From contig CAVUWY010000002.1 in NCBI GenBank assembly GCA_963745405.1, forward strand, positions 2,108,001 to 2,172,000: DNA of 64,000 nucleotides. The letters are read 5' to 3'. Positions 1-9,248 of the stretch are shown piece by piece. Position 1 is the first letter of the stretch, and each line of letters begins with the position of its first letter. The notes beneath the pieces are model-generated. The model did not search any database and was not told the DNA's origin. It was given only the letters and a program-made list of their open reading frames with translations. The position numbers and the translations under genes are program-made. Source of the DNA: C-114 sp963745405. Lineage in GTDB: Bacteria; Chloroflexota; Limnocylindria; Limnocylindrales; CSP1-4.

Positions 1-1000
<1,000 letters not shown>

Positions 1001-1026
1001 GTTCCCGGAGCACCGGTAGCCGTGCG

Positions 1027-1032
1027 TATGCT
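1027..1032 (+). promoter_or_regulatory. -10 hexamer TATGCT, leaderless start of the glycosyltransferase
   Basis: TATGCT is followed by exactly 6 nt and then ATG at 1039, the spacing seen at many genes in this window. It indicates where translation originally began even though the frame is now broken. Confidence 0.5.
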
Positions 1033-1038
1033 GAGCCG

Positions 1039-2267
1039 ATGAGTCGCGCAAGGCGCTTGACCTGGCCCGTATCGGCGTGATCGACCGCTCGCGGGCCGCA
1101 GCGGCACCTGTCTTCGTGACGCGTTTCAGCCTGTCATCGCGGACGGCGATCGGCGTCCAGACACGACTGATCCTCGAGCAGTTCCCGGAATGGCAGCACC
1201 TGTTCTGGACGCAGTACGAATCTCGATCGCTGGACCCACGGTCATATCGCGCCGAGAACGGCCTCATCGCTCGCTCGACGAGGATCAGGAACGTCCCGCC
1301 GCTGGCGAGGCTCCTGTCACAGCTCAACGTCACCTATTGGACCGGTGACACGACCGACCCGCAGAGGCCGCGCGTTCATCGAGGCGTTCAAGGGAAGAAC
1401 GCGCTCGGTCTACTTCGCTCCGATCGACTCGTCGGACGCACGCCGGATGCGGTCCATCGCCGAGCTCCTGGGTCTTCCCTTCGCCCTTCACCTGTGGGAC
1501 TTCCTCGACGATGGACTCCGCGCCGGCGATCGGTCCACCCGATGGTTGATCGACCGCGCCAACGCGGTCTTCTGTGGCAGCGAACCGCTGCTCCGTGAGG
1601 TGCGGCAGCTGCGACCGGGTGCCGAGATGCTCTCCATCACCAGGCGTCCACCGACTCACCGGGCCGCCGGCCGGCCGGCCGCGCCGCCGAAGATCGCCCT
1701 GATCGGGGACATCGTCGCCTACCGCTCCGGCGTCCTGAAGCTCCTCGACGCCGTGACGATGCTCCGCGCCGGCGGCTACGAGGTCACGGTTCGCTACATC
1801 GGTCGGCCGGGTGCGCTCCGACACATCGGCGTGCCCGCGAATATCCCGATCGAGTGGTCGGCTTCCTGCCCAGCGACGCGGCGCGCGACCGCGCCCTCAG
1901 CGAATGCGACATCGGCTTCCTGCCCGGTCCGCTCGGGGACCCAGAGGTCGACCCGCGCAGCCGCTACTCGATCCCCTCGAGAGTCCTCGACTTCCTGGCG
2001 ATCGGTCTCCCCCTCGTCGGCACCGTCCACCCGCGCTCGGCCGCGTACCGGTTCTGCGCGGATCTAGGTTCGAGCGCATACCTCGCGTGTGCCACGCCGG
2101 GCGAGATCGCCGGCGCGATCCGGGGCCTCGGCGACCCCCAGGCGTGGTCGGCATCGAGCGAGGCAGGCCGGGAGGCGTTCGCCTCCGTCGCCGGTCGACA
2201 CCATTACGACGGCCTGATTCGCGCGATGTCCCAGGAGCCCTCCGGAGCCCAGACTCCAGGGCGGTGA
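1039..2267 (+). pseudogene. Glycosyltransferase family 4-like protein, disrupted by three frameshifts
   Basis: Protein-like sequence moves between frames. The ATG at 1039 lies 6 nt after a TATGCT -10 hexamer but its frame stops at 1080. The frame from about 1047 reads SRKALDLARIGVIDRSR and continues to about 1368. A second frame reads FIEAFKGRTRSVYFAPID through KIALIGDIVAYRSGVLKLLDA to about 1850, and a third reads VVGFLPSDAARDRALSECD to the stop at 2267. The Rossmann-like strands and the late SRYSIPSRVLDFLAIGLPL segment fit a GT-B glycosyltransferase acting on cell-surface glycans. Repairing the shifts gives about 408 aa. It is either a decaying gene or a badly called stretch; the neighbouring frameshifts favour the latter. 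Confidence 0.55.
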
Positions 2268-2415
2268 GGCCGCAGAGGTCAAACGCCGCCGGGCGCGCAC
2301 ATCGCGCGCACATCGACGGAACGCCATGCAGGACCGCCGGGCGCGAACCGTTCAGCCGTGTCAGGATGTCGAGTCCAGGGACGTCTTCGCTGGCCCGGTG
2401 GAGGAGCGCTGCGCG

Positions 2416-3226
2416 ATGCGATATCGAACCATGCTCGTGCCGATCGTCGCGGCTCTCGTCGTCGGGTCCGTCGCCTCGCTCTCGCTCGCCCGGCCGGCCC
2501 TGGCAGCCGTATGCGACGGGGCCGGCACGTCGCTCGGCAACGGTGACTTCGAGACGCCCCCGGTCCCGGCCGATAGCTACGTCCAGCTCCCGGCGGCGTC
2601 CGTCCCGCCGTGGCAGACCACCGATGAGGCCGGCCTGATCGAGCTCTGGGGGGATGGCTATCTCGGCGTGCCGGCCGGCCACGGCGCCAACTTCGCCGAG
2701 CTCAACGCCACGACCGCGGGAACGCTGTACCAGGATGTCGTCTCGACGCCGGGCTCGACGATGAGCTGGTCGTTGCTGCACCGCGGTCGCGGTGGCGATG
2801 ACGTCATGCAGGTCCTCATCGGCGACGCCAACGTCGCGGACGTCACCGGCACCACCGGCTGGAACTACGTCTCGCCCGACCTGACCGATGGCATCACCGC
2901 CTGGGGCACCCACACCGCGGACTACGTCGTTCCGGCGGGTCAGACCTGCACGCGCTTCGCGTTCCGCGCGGTGAGCACCGGCTCCGGGGACCCATCCATC
3001 GGCAACTTCCTCGACGAGGTCGGGTTCACCGTGACGATCCCGGCGCCCCCGACCCCGAGGCCCACCGCGAAGCCGACCATCACGCCGCCGCCGACGGCCA
3101 CCATGGTCCCGGTCGCGGACAGGAACGACGGATCGTTCATCAACGTCGCGGTCGTGACCCTGGTCGCCCTCGCCGGACTCGGGGCGTCTCGAGTCGAGGA
3201 TCCGGCGGTCCCGCCGCAAGCGCTGA
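2416..3226 (+). CDS. Secreted protein with DUF642-like beta domain and C-terminal membrane anchor (frameshifted near its end)
   Basis: The ATG at 2416 follows GGAGGAG and starts a clear signal peptide (MRYRTMLVPIVAALVV...ARPALA). The mature part opens LGNGDFETPPVPADSY and contains WSLLHRGRGGDDVMQV, resembling DUF642 / choice-of-anchor carbohydrate-binding domains. A Pro/Thr linker and a TM segment (INVAVVTLVALAGLG) follow. The frame then runs on unnaturally to 3357. If the GGGG at 3181-3184 is read as GGG, the TM is followed by RLESRIRRSRRKR and a stop at 3226, a normal basic anchor (about 269 aa). Architecture matches the first protein of the window. Function is inferred only. Confidence 0.65.
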
Positions 3227-3398
3227 CCATCCGCGACTGCCCGACGACGTGGCGATATCAGTCGACTGCCGTTGTGGGTCGGACAGCGTCTGGTAGTCAA
3301 ACCGAGGCTGTCCTTCGACTCTTGCGATCTGGTCGAGACGCCCGGCGGCCGGGTTGACGGCCTTGGTGCCTCGAAACCGGCCTGGACCGTTCGTGCCG

Positions 3399-4428
3399 TC
3401 AAGCCGAGGCGGTCGCGTGCGCCTCGACCGCCTCGGCTGAGGTCTGGCGGAAGATGGCGAGGATCGCCACCAGGACGATGACAGCCCCGACCGACTGTCG
3501 CTGATCAAGCCGCTCGCCGAGCAGAAGCGCCCCGGCGGCGACACCGGCGATCGGTATGAGGTAGAACGAGACCGCCGCGAATGAGGCCGGCACGTGGCGC
3601 AGGGCGCCGAGGTAGAACCAGTAGGCCCCGGCGTAGTAGAGCGCTCCCGAGCCGATCGCGCTGGCGAGCCCGAGCGGTGTCAGGGCAGTCGGCACGACTT
3701 GGCCACCCGCGATGCCGACGACGAGCACGAGCCCGATGGCCAACACGAGCGCGTATGCGCGCCGCTGCGCGAGGATCACCTGGCTCGTCTCCTTGGCGTC
3801 CGGGATCCAGCGCCGTGTGACGACCGAGTAGACCGCGCAGCAGACGATGCCGGCGATGGTCACCGCGACCCCGATCAACTGCCCGCTGCTCGAGGCCGGG
3901 TCGTAGACGATCAGGACCATCCCGGCAACCGCGATGAGCGACAGGACGATGAAGGCCAGGGTGATCCGCTCGCGGAGGAACCAGGCCGCCAGGAACAGGA
4001 TCATCAGCGGCTCCAGCGCCCACAGGAGCACGTACAGGCTGGCGGTGATGGTGGTCAGCCCGATCAGACCGAGCGCGTATGCGAGACCCGGGTTGAGGAG
4101 ACCGAGCCGGCCGAGCAGCGGCGAGCCTTCGGTTCGAAACGCAGATCCCCTGACGACGCATGAGGATCGCCAGGATCGCGAGGCTGGCAGCGAGTTGGAT
4201 GGGGAGGAGCGTGAATGGCGAGACTTCCGCGAGCGCGGCCTTGCTGATGACCGTCCCGACGCCCCAGCAGATGGCGGCGAGGATCAGCGCCGCGAGGTCA
4301 GGCGGGGCGACGGACGAACGAGAGATGTCGATGCTCCAGGCAGATGGACGAGGGATAGGCGGCGCTTGACCCGCCGGCCGAGGCTGACGGGCCGTGATGG
4401 CTGTATTGATACTTGTCAACATAGGCAT
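3399..4428 (-). CDS. EamA/DMT-family transporter (RhaT-like), frameshifted
   Basis: Two EamA repeats, about ten TM helices in all, are visible. The N-terminal part (LAALILAAICWGVGTVISKAALAEVSP) and the C-terminal part (LLWALEPLMILFLAAWFLRERITLAF...LLLGERL) are in different frames. They join if the CCCC at 4147-4150 (GGGG in the coding strand) is CCC, giving RRQGSAFRTEGSPLLGRLGL. The corrected length is about 342 aa, usual for drug/metabolite exporters. The substrate is unknown. The start at 4428 is uncertain because that ATG falls inside the shared promoter/operator region with the divergent ArsR gene; position 4422 is the alternative. Confidence 0.7.
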
Positions 4429-4447
4429 CTGTCAATACAGTAGGCAC
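4401..4447 (+). promoter_or_regulatory. arsR-type promoter overlapped by a 9-bp inverted repeat operator
   Basis: TTGTCA at 4413-4418, a 17-bp spacer, TACAGT at 4436-4441 and 6 nt to the ATG at 4448 make a complete leaderless promoter. The arms CTGTATTGA (4401-4409) and TCAATACAG (4432-4440) are perfect inverted repeats covering both promoter elements. An inner TTGA-N6-TCAA is also present. The reverse strand carries TTGACA motifs pointing to the DMT transporter, so one operator could control both genes. Confidence 0.65.
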
Positions 4448-4993
4448 ATGAAGCGCCAGACCGACCCCGACGTCCTTCTCCTCCAGGCCGCCGCTGACCC
4501 GACCCGACTCGCGATCCTCCGCCAGCTGAGCGACCTTGCCGAGGTCTGCGCCTGCGACTTCACCGCCTGCTGTGACGTCAGCCAGCCGACCGTCTCGCAT
4601 CACCTCAAAGTCCTCCGAGATGCGGGCTGGATCAAGGGCGAGCGTCGCGGCACCTGGATCTGGTACTCGCTCCGACCCCAGGCGGTCGAGCGTTTGCGCG
4701 AACTCGCCGGCGCCTTTGGCCCCAGCATCGCGTCGCCGGCCACCTCGCGTCGCCTCCCGGTCGTCGAGGCCCGAGCCCAGGCCCAGCGCTGGAGTCCTGG
4801 CGATGAGTCCAAGAGCGCTCGGCCATCCGATCAGCTTGACTTGCAGCTGATCCGGTCGAGGAGGCGATCCCCTCCGACCGCCTCCCGCGCCGCGGCAGAA
4901 TTGCCGGCACCGCGAGGAGGCCGGAGTGTTCTCGCTCCTGCCGAGCGACGCATCCACGGCCGACTTGCCGGCCGTGGGGAGGACACGCGATGA
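4448..4993 (+). CDS. ArsR/SmtB-family metal(loid)-responsive repressor
   Basis: A winged helix of about 95 residues (ADPTRLAILRQL, SQPTVSHHLKVLRDAGW, RRGTWIWYSL) is followed by an Arg/Pro-rich tail, 181 aa in all. The cysteine-rich segment EVCACDFTACCDVSQPT at the start of the recognition region is typical of thiol-coordinating As(III)/Cd(II) sensors of the ArsR family. The start is chosen from the TACAGT-N6-ATG promoter rather than the upstream ATG at 4394. The stop overlaps the next start (ATGA), which supports this long reading of the C-terminus. It probably represses itself and the divergent transporter through the inverted repeat. No arsenate reductase or efflux gene is adjacent, so the inducer is uncertain. 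Confidence 0.85.
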   Translation: MKRQTDPDVLLLQAAADPTRLAILRQLSDLAEVCACDFTACCDVSQPTVSHHLKVLRDAGWIKGERRGTWIWYSLRPQAVERLRELAGAFGPSIASPATSRRLPVVEARAQAQRWSPGDESKSARPSDQLDLQLIRSRRRSPPTASRAAAELPAPRGGRSVLAPAERRIHGRLAGRGEDTR

Positions 4994-5451
4994 CTTCGTG
5001 GAGCGAGTTCGAGACCGCCGCCCCCGAACTGGCGGCAAAGGGCCGGCGGCTGTTAGAGCGGACGGGGCACGGGTCCGCCCTTCTCGCGACGGTCCGCGGC
5101 GAACTGCCGCCGCGCATCAACCCGATCAGCCTGGCGGTCGTCGATGGTCACCTCGTCGCGTTCATCATCGTCGGCTCGGCCAAGATCGCCGACCTCGATG
5201 CCGACGGCCGCTACGCGCTCCACGCCCACCAGGACCCGGCCGAGCCGCACGAGTTCCTGCTCCGCGGCCGGGCCCACGCAGTGGCCAATGAGGCGATCGT
5301 GGCCGCCGCTCGATCCCGCTGGTTCTTCGAGGCCGACGACGGCTATCGGCTGTTCGAGTTCTCGATCGACCACGCGGTCTGGGGCGAGCGCGCCGACCCA
5401 GACGACTGGCCGCCGATATACACGTCGTGGCGGCCGCCGGCCGGGAGCTGA
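4990..5451 (+). CDS. Pyridoxamine 5'-phosphate oxidase-like flavoprotein
   Basis: The 153-aa protein has the split-barrel PNPOx pattern: SALLATVRGELPPRINPIS early, then KIADLDADGRYALHAH and HEFLLRGRAHAV. This family binds FMN, F420 or haem. A strong ribosome site GGGGAGGA lies just upstream and the ATG overlaps the ArsR stop by 4 nt, so the two are translationally coupled. The specific substrate cannot be told from sequence; true PdxH function is unlikely given the length and divergent C-terminus. Confidence 0.8.
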   Translation: MTSWSEFETAAPELAAKGRRLLERTGHGSALLATVRGELPPRINPISLAVVDGHLVAFIIVGSAKIADLDADGRYALHAHQDPAEPHEFLLRGRAHAVANEAIVAAARSRWFFEADDGYRLFEFSIDHAVWGERADPDDWPPIYTSWRPPAGS

Positions 5452-5480
5452 GCCCGCCGGGACCTCGGCCAGCAAGCTGG

Positions 5481-5486
5481 TATGCT
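5481..5486 (+). promoter_or_regulatory. -10 hexamer TATGCT of the toxin-antitoxin operon
   Basis: TATGCT, 6 nt, then ATG at 5493: leaderless geometry identical to other genes here. Confidence 0.6.
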
Positions 5487-5492
5487 GGGTCG

Positions 5493-5753
5493 ATGAAGGC
5501 GACATTCGATCTCGATGCCGACCTGTACAGGGCGATCAAGGTCGAGGCCGCGCGCTCCGATCGGAGCGTCCGCGAGGTCGTCGAGGAGGCCCTCACCGGC
5601 TGGCTGGAGCGGGCCGAGGAGGCCGAGGACCGCGCATCGGCCGTGGCCGCACTCGAGGAGTACCAGCGCGACGGTGGGGTGGCGGCGCAGACGTTCTTCG
5701 CCCGCCACGCCGCCGAGACGAAGGCGGCCTACGGCACCGACGATCGCGAGTGA
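5493..5753 (+). CDS. Ribbon-helix-helix antitoxin
   Basis: The 86-aa protein opens MKATFDLDADLYRAIKVEAARSD, a beta strand plus helix typical of RHH/CopG-type DNA-binding antitoxins, then has an acidic, Ala-rich C-terminal half (AEEAEDRASAVAALEEYQRD) suited to wrapping a toxin. Its stop overlaps the start of the RelE-like toxin. It should repress the shared leaderless promoter and neutralise the toxin, as in other type II modules; this is inferred from family and context. Confidence 0.8.
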   Translation: MKATFDLDADLYRAIKVEAARSDRSVREVVEEALTGWLERAEEAEDRASAVAALEEYQRDGGVAAQTFFARHAAETKAAYGTDDRE

Positions 5754-6046
5754 CCCGTCGGTCGACGGACGTCGGCCAGAGCGACTATCGAGTCGATCTC
5801 TCGCCGTCGGCCCAACGCAACCTGCGAAGCTTGCCTCCCGGCGACGCCGCCCGAGCTCGCGCACCGATCCTCGCCCTCGGGATCGATCCGCGACCGCCGG
5901 GCGCCGTGAAGCTCACGGGCACCGACTTCTGGCGGCTTCGGATCAGCGACCCGCGGATCGTCTACTCGATCGACGACGCCGAGCGGGTGGTGGTGGTCCT
6001 CCGCGTCGCCCGCCGATCGGAGAGCACGTACCGCCGCCTGCGCTGA
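5750..6046 (+). CDS. RelE/ParE-family toxin
   Basis: The start is the GTG at 5750, which overlaps the antitoxin stop (GTGA). The 98-aa product shows the family pattern: YRVDLSPSAQRNLRSLP in the first helix, GAVKLTGTDFWRLRISDPRIVYSI in the central sheet, VVVVLRVARRSESTYRRL at the end. RelE members are ribosome-dependent mRNA interferases and ParE members gyrase inhibitors. The C-terminal R-x(2-3)-Y-R arrangement leans to RelE, but catalytic assignment is not certain. Confidence 0.85.
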   Translation: MTRRSTDVGQSDYRVDLSPSAQRNLRSLPPGDAARARAPILALGIDPRPPGAVKLTGTDFWRLRISDPRIVYSIDDAERVVVVLRVARRSESTYRRLR

Positions 6047-6088
6047 CCGACGCTCTCCGGAGGCGCGCCGCGGCCCCGAGCTGAGCGG

Positions 6089-6334
6089 CTAGTCCGAGTC
6101 CTCGTCGGGCGGAAAGGCGAGGTGGACCGAGGCATTTCGCGGCTGTCCGCAGTGTGCGCAGGTCTCGACCTGGGTAACGACTGGGGACAGCTGTGGGCTC
6201 GACGGCGAACGCGAAGGGTCGACGATCGAGATGGTCCCCTCGAATTCGTGCGTGGCCAGCGGGCGCTGACGCCCGCGCCCGAGCGCGGCGCTCAATCGGT
6301 CCATCCAGCTCGTCCGCTCGGGTTCCGTGCTCAC
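6089..6334 (-). CDS. Small CxxC protein of unknown function
   Basis: 81 aa beginning with GTG, with GAGGAG about 9 nt upstream. The C-terminus carries ETCAHCGQPRNASVHL and then an acidic PPDEDSD tail. The single Cys-x2-Cys plus His could bind one metal ion as half of a zinc ribbon. The rest is basic and low-complexity. A structured repeat element lies about 86-180 nt upstream on the same strand and could be in its leader. Confidence 0.5.
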   Translation of the reverse strand: MSTEPERTSWMDRLSAALGRGRQRPLATHEFEGTISIVDPSRSPSSPQLSPVVTQVETCAHCGQPRNASVHLAFPPDEDSD

Positions 6335-6960
6335 GAGACACTCCTCATCGAGGGCCAGCGTGGTCCTCGTCCGAGAAGTATCCGCCCGTCGACGCCGCCG
6401 AGGGGCGGTTCGTGCCGGGCTGCATCCTCTGATGGTTCACTTCGCGCTCAGGCTCGGGCGTAAGGGACATTCGGGCCTCGCCGAGCTACCGCCTATCGCA
6501 CGCGCGAACCACCGGACGCTTAGGTACGGGCCATCCGGCCGATAACGCGGAGGCCGGAGTTCCGCGCCGAAGCCTTACGGGCTTGGCCAAGCACGAGATC
6601 AATCATGAGGAGATACACGGGCTCACTTGAGCGCCCTGGCAGGCACGCCCGGCCTTGGGCGCCGGCGGGCCGCACGCGGGCGCCCTGGCATGCTCGCCTG
6701 AGCGGCAGCCGCGCCGACCCGAGGCCGCCACGGGCTGTGGAGCCGGCACGCTCCGTGGAGCCGCGGCGCACCGCCTCCGCCGCAACCTTGTCGCAACCTC
6801 TGGCGCGTCGGGTGTACCATGCCCCGGACTGCGAAAGCCGACTCCCTCCGGACCGGGAACGCTCGACGCGAGCGCCACCGATTACCGGAGCCAAGCGCGG
6901 CCGGTCGACCACCCGAGTCAGTCGGGCGGTGCGACGGACCCTGCGAACGGAGTCGAAGAC
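6335..6960. other. 626-bp non-coding stretch upstream of pckA
   Basis: It contains the two-copy element at 6420-6515 and GC-rich sequence with no codon-like frame. TACCAT at about 6817-6822 is a plausible -10 for pckA and would give a leader of about 130 nt. I see no tRNA and no convincing small gene. Confidence 0.5.
6420..6515 (-). repeat. Two-copy structured element, copy A
   Basis: The 20 bases at 6420-6439 are identical to 28167-28186. About 90 bp further both copies share CGAACCACC, and a GCGTAAG block is conserved between. On the minus strand the ends GGTGGTTC and GAACCATC pair over 8 bp with one G-U; on the plus strand the same position would be an A-C mismatch, so RNA from the minus strand is favoured. 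It could be a small RNA or leader motif, or a mobile repeat. Confidence 0.5.
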
Positions 6961-8590
6961 ATGGCAGCAGCTCACCCCGGACCGAGGACTCGCCAGGCGA
7001 CCGCTTTCGGCGCGCGCGGGACAGACGCAACGCCGCTGATCGGTCGCCACATCCGGGCCAACCTCTCCAGCGCCGAGCTGTACGAGGACGCGCTCCGGGC
7101 GGGGGAGGGCATGGTCGCCGCCGAGGGGCCGCTCGTCGTCCGGACCGGCAAGCACACCGGCAGGAGCCCCCAGGACAAGTTCTTCGTCAAGGAGTCGAGC
7201 TCCGAGGCGAAGATCTGGTGGGGCGAGGTCAACCGCCCGATCTCCGAGGAGAACTACGACCGGCTTCGCGCCCGACTCCTCGACTACGCCAAGGACCGGG
7301 TCCTCTACGCCCAGGACTGCTTCATCGGGGCCGATCCGGCCCACCGCCGTTCGCTCCGCGTCTACACCGAGACGGCCTGGGCGAGCATCTTCGCCCGCAA
7401 CCTCTTCCGCCGGCCCTCCGCGAACGACCTGACCGCGTTCGAGCCGACCTTCACGATCATCAACGTGCCGTCGTTCAAGGCCGACCCCGCGACCGAGGGC
7501 ACCCGGACCGAGACGGCCATCCTCGTCCACCTGCGGCGGATGGAGATCATCATCGTCGGCACCGAATACGCCGGCGAGATCAAGAAGAGCGCCTTCACGG
7601 TCATGAACTACCTCATGCCCGACGAGGGCGTCCTGCCGATGCACTCCTCGGTCAACGTCGGCGCCGACGGCGATCCGGCGGTCTTCTTCGGCCTCTCCGG
7701 AACGGGCAAGACGACGCTGTCGGCCGATCCGCAGCGGAGTCTCATCGGCGACGACGAGCACGGCTGGGGCGCCGACGGCCTGTTCAACTTCGAGGGCGGC
7801 TGCTACGCGAAGACGATCCGCCTCTCGCCGATGTACGAGCCGGACATCTTCCAGACGACCCGCCGCTTCGGGACGATCCTCGAGAACGTCGACCTCGACC
7901 CGGTCACTCGCGAGCTCGACCTCGACTCCGAGCGCTTCACCGAGAACACCCGCGGCGCTTATCCGCTCGGCTTCATCGGCAACGCCGACCCGACGGGGAT
8001 GGCCGGCCAGCCACGGATCGTGGTGCTGTTGACGGCCGATGCGTTCGGCGTCCTCCCGCCGATCTCGCGCCTCACCCACGCCCAGGCGGCCTACCACTTC
8101 ATCAGCGGCTACACGGCCAAGCTCGCCGGAACGGAGATCGGGATCAAGGAGCCGAAGGCGACCTTCTCGACCTGCTTCGGGGCGCCGTTCATGCCGCGCC
8201 ACCCGGGCGAGTACGCCCGCATGCTCACCGAGCGACTGGCCGAGTGGAACGTCCCTGTCTGGCTGGTAAACACCGGCTGGACCGGCGGACCGTACGGGAC
8301 CGGCGAGCGGATGAACATCGACCACACCCGCTCGATGGTCCGGGCCGCTTTGAGTGGCGCGCTCGATGGCGTGCCGACCGTGGAGGACCCGATCTTCCGC
8401 GTCGCGGTCCCCGACGTCCGTGCCCGGCGTGCCGTCGTCGTTCCTCAACCCGCGCTCGACCTGGCAGGACACGGCCGCCTACGACCGGACCGCGGCCAAG
8501 CTCGCCGCGATGTTCGAGGAGAACTTCGCGATCTTCGCCGACGGCGTCGACGAGGACGTACGCTCGGCAGGCCCGCGCACCCAGGCCTAG
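6961..8590 (+). CDS. pckA: Phosphoenolpyruvate carboxykinase (ATP), frameshifted near the C-terminus
   Basis: The enzyme converts oxaloacetate plus ATP to PEP, CO2 and ADP in gluconeogenesis. Visible motifs are RTGKHTGRSPQDKF near residue 60, the kinase-1a loop GLSGTGKTTLS around residues 244-254, the metal-binding LIGDDEHGW and the late NTGWTGGPYGTGERM. At 8409-8412 CCCC must be CCC to continue as VAVPTSVPGVPSSFLNPRSTW to the stop at 8590; uncorrected, the frame runs to 8649 with nonsense sequence. The corrected length is 542 aa, normal for the ATP-type enzyme. The ATG at 6961 is preceded by a weak GGAG. Confidence 0.92.
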
Positions 8591-8688
8591 CGGTTCAGGT
8601 AGCCGGAACGCGCCGGCGGGCCCGTGCCCGGAGGCGTCCCAGCGGATAACGCCCTCCCTCCTATGGCGGCCCGTGTCACGATGCGGAC

Positions 8689-8979
8689 ATGAAGGTGCGC
8701 ACAACCCTGCTGCTGTCCGAGGAGCTCGTGCGGGAGGTCGATCGCCTCGCCGGCCGGCGGGGGAGGAGCCGGTTCGTCGAGGGGGCGGTCCGAGATCGGA
8801 TCCGACGGGAGCGCTCGCGGCAGTCCGTCGAATTGACCATCGGCGTCCTCGATCGCACGGCGCATCCCGAGTGGTCGACGCCGGAGAAGGTCGCGGCGTG
8901 GGTTCGAGAACAGCGCACGGGCGAGACGGACAACGATGCCAGGGCCACCGATAACGGCCGGGTGATGCCCCACCGCTAG
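8689..8979 (+). CDS. Orphan ribbon-helix-helix protein (VapB/CopG-like)
   Basis: 96 aa starting MKVRTTLLLSEELVREVDRLAG, a classic RHH N-terminus, followed by RSRFVEGAVRDRIRRERS. CACGAT lies exactly 6 nt before the ATG, matching the leaderless pattern. No toxin gene follows; the next gene starts 269 bp later. It may be an autonomous regulator or an antitoxin whose partner has been lost. Confidence 0.7.
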   Translation: MKVRTTLLLSEELVREVDRLAGRRGRSRFVEGAVRDRIRRERSRQSVELTIGVLDRTAHPEWSTPEKVAAWVREQRTGETDNDARATDNGRVMPHR

Positions 8980-9248
8980 GCTGGGCCGACGCCGAGCGGA
9001 CGAAGATCGAACCGCGAACCTCCGATCGGCCTCATCCGTACTTACCAGTAGGCCGCGCGAATAACGGGTGCGACCGGGCACCGCCCTCGTAGGACCTCGT
9101 GGAAAGAGGGCGTACGATCGGTTGTCTGACCGACCGGTCGCCCGAACGGCCGGTCGAACGGCTCACGTACCGGGAACGCACATCGAACGACGGCCAACGG
9201 CCGACACGGAACCTCGCGACCACGCGACCCGTCTGGGCGGGACTGCAC

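Noticed and set aside
6520..8472. 650-aa minus-strand frame opposite pckA
   Set aside because: It is antisense to a conserved gene and shows only charged low-complexity sequence.
9118..9170. GACCGACCGGTCG / CGGCCGGTCG palindromes before the caspase-like gene as a TetR-type operator
   Set aside because: No TetR gene is nearby and such palindromes are common in this GC-rich DNA; kept only as a weak possibility.
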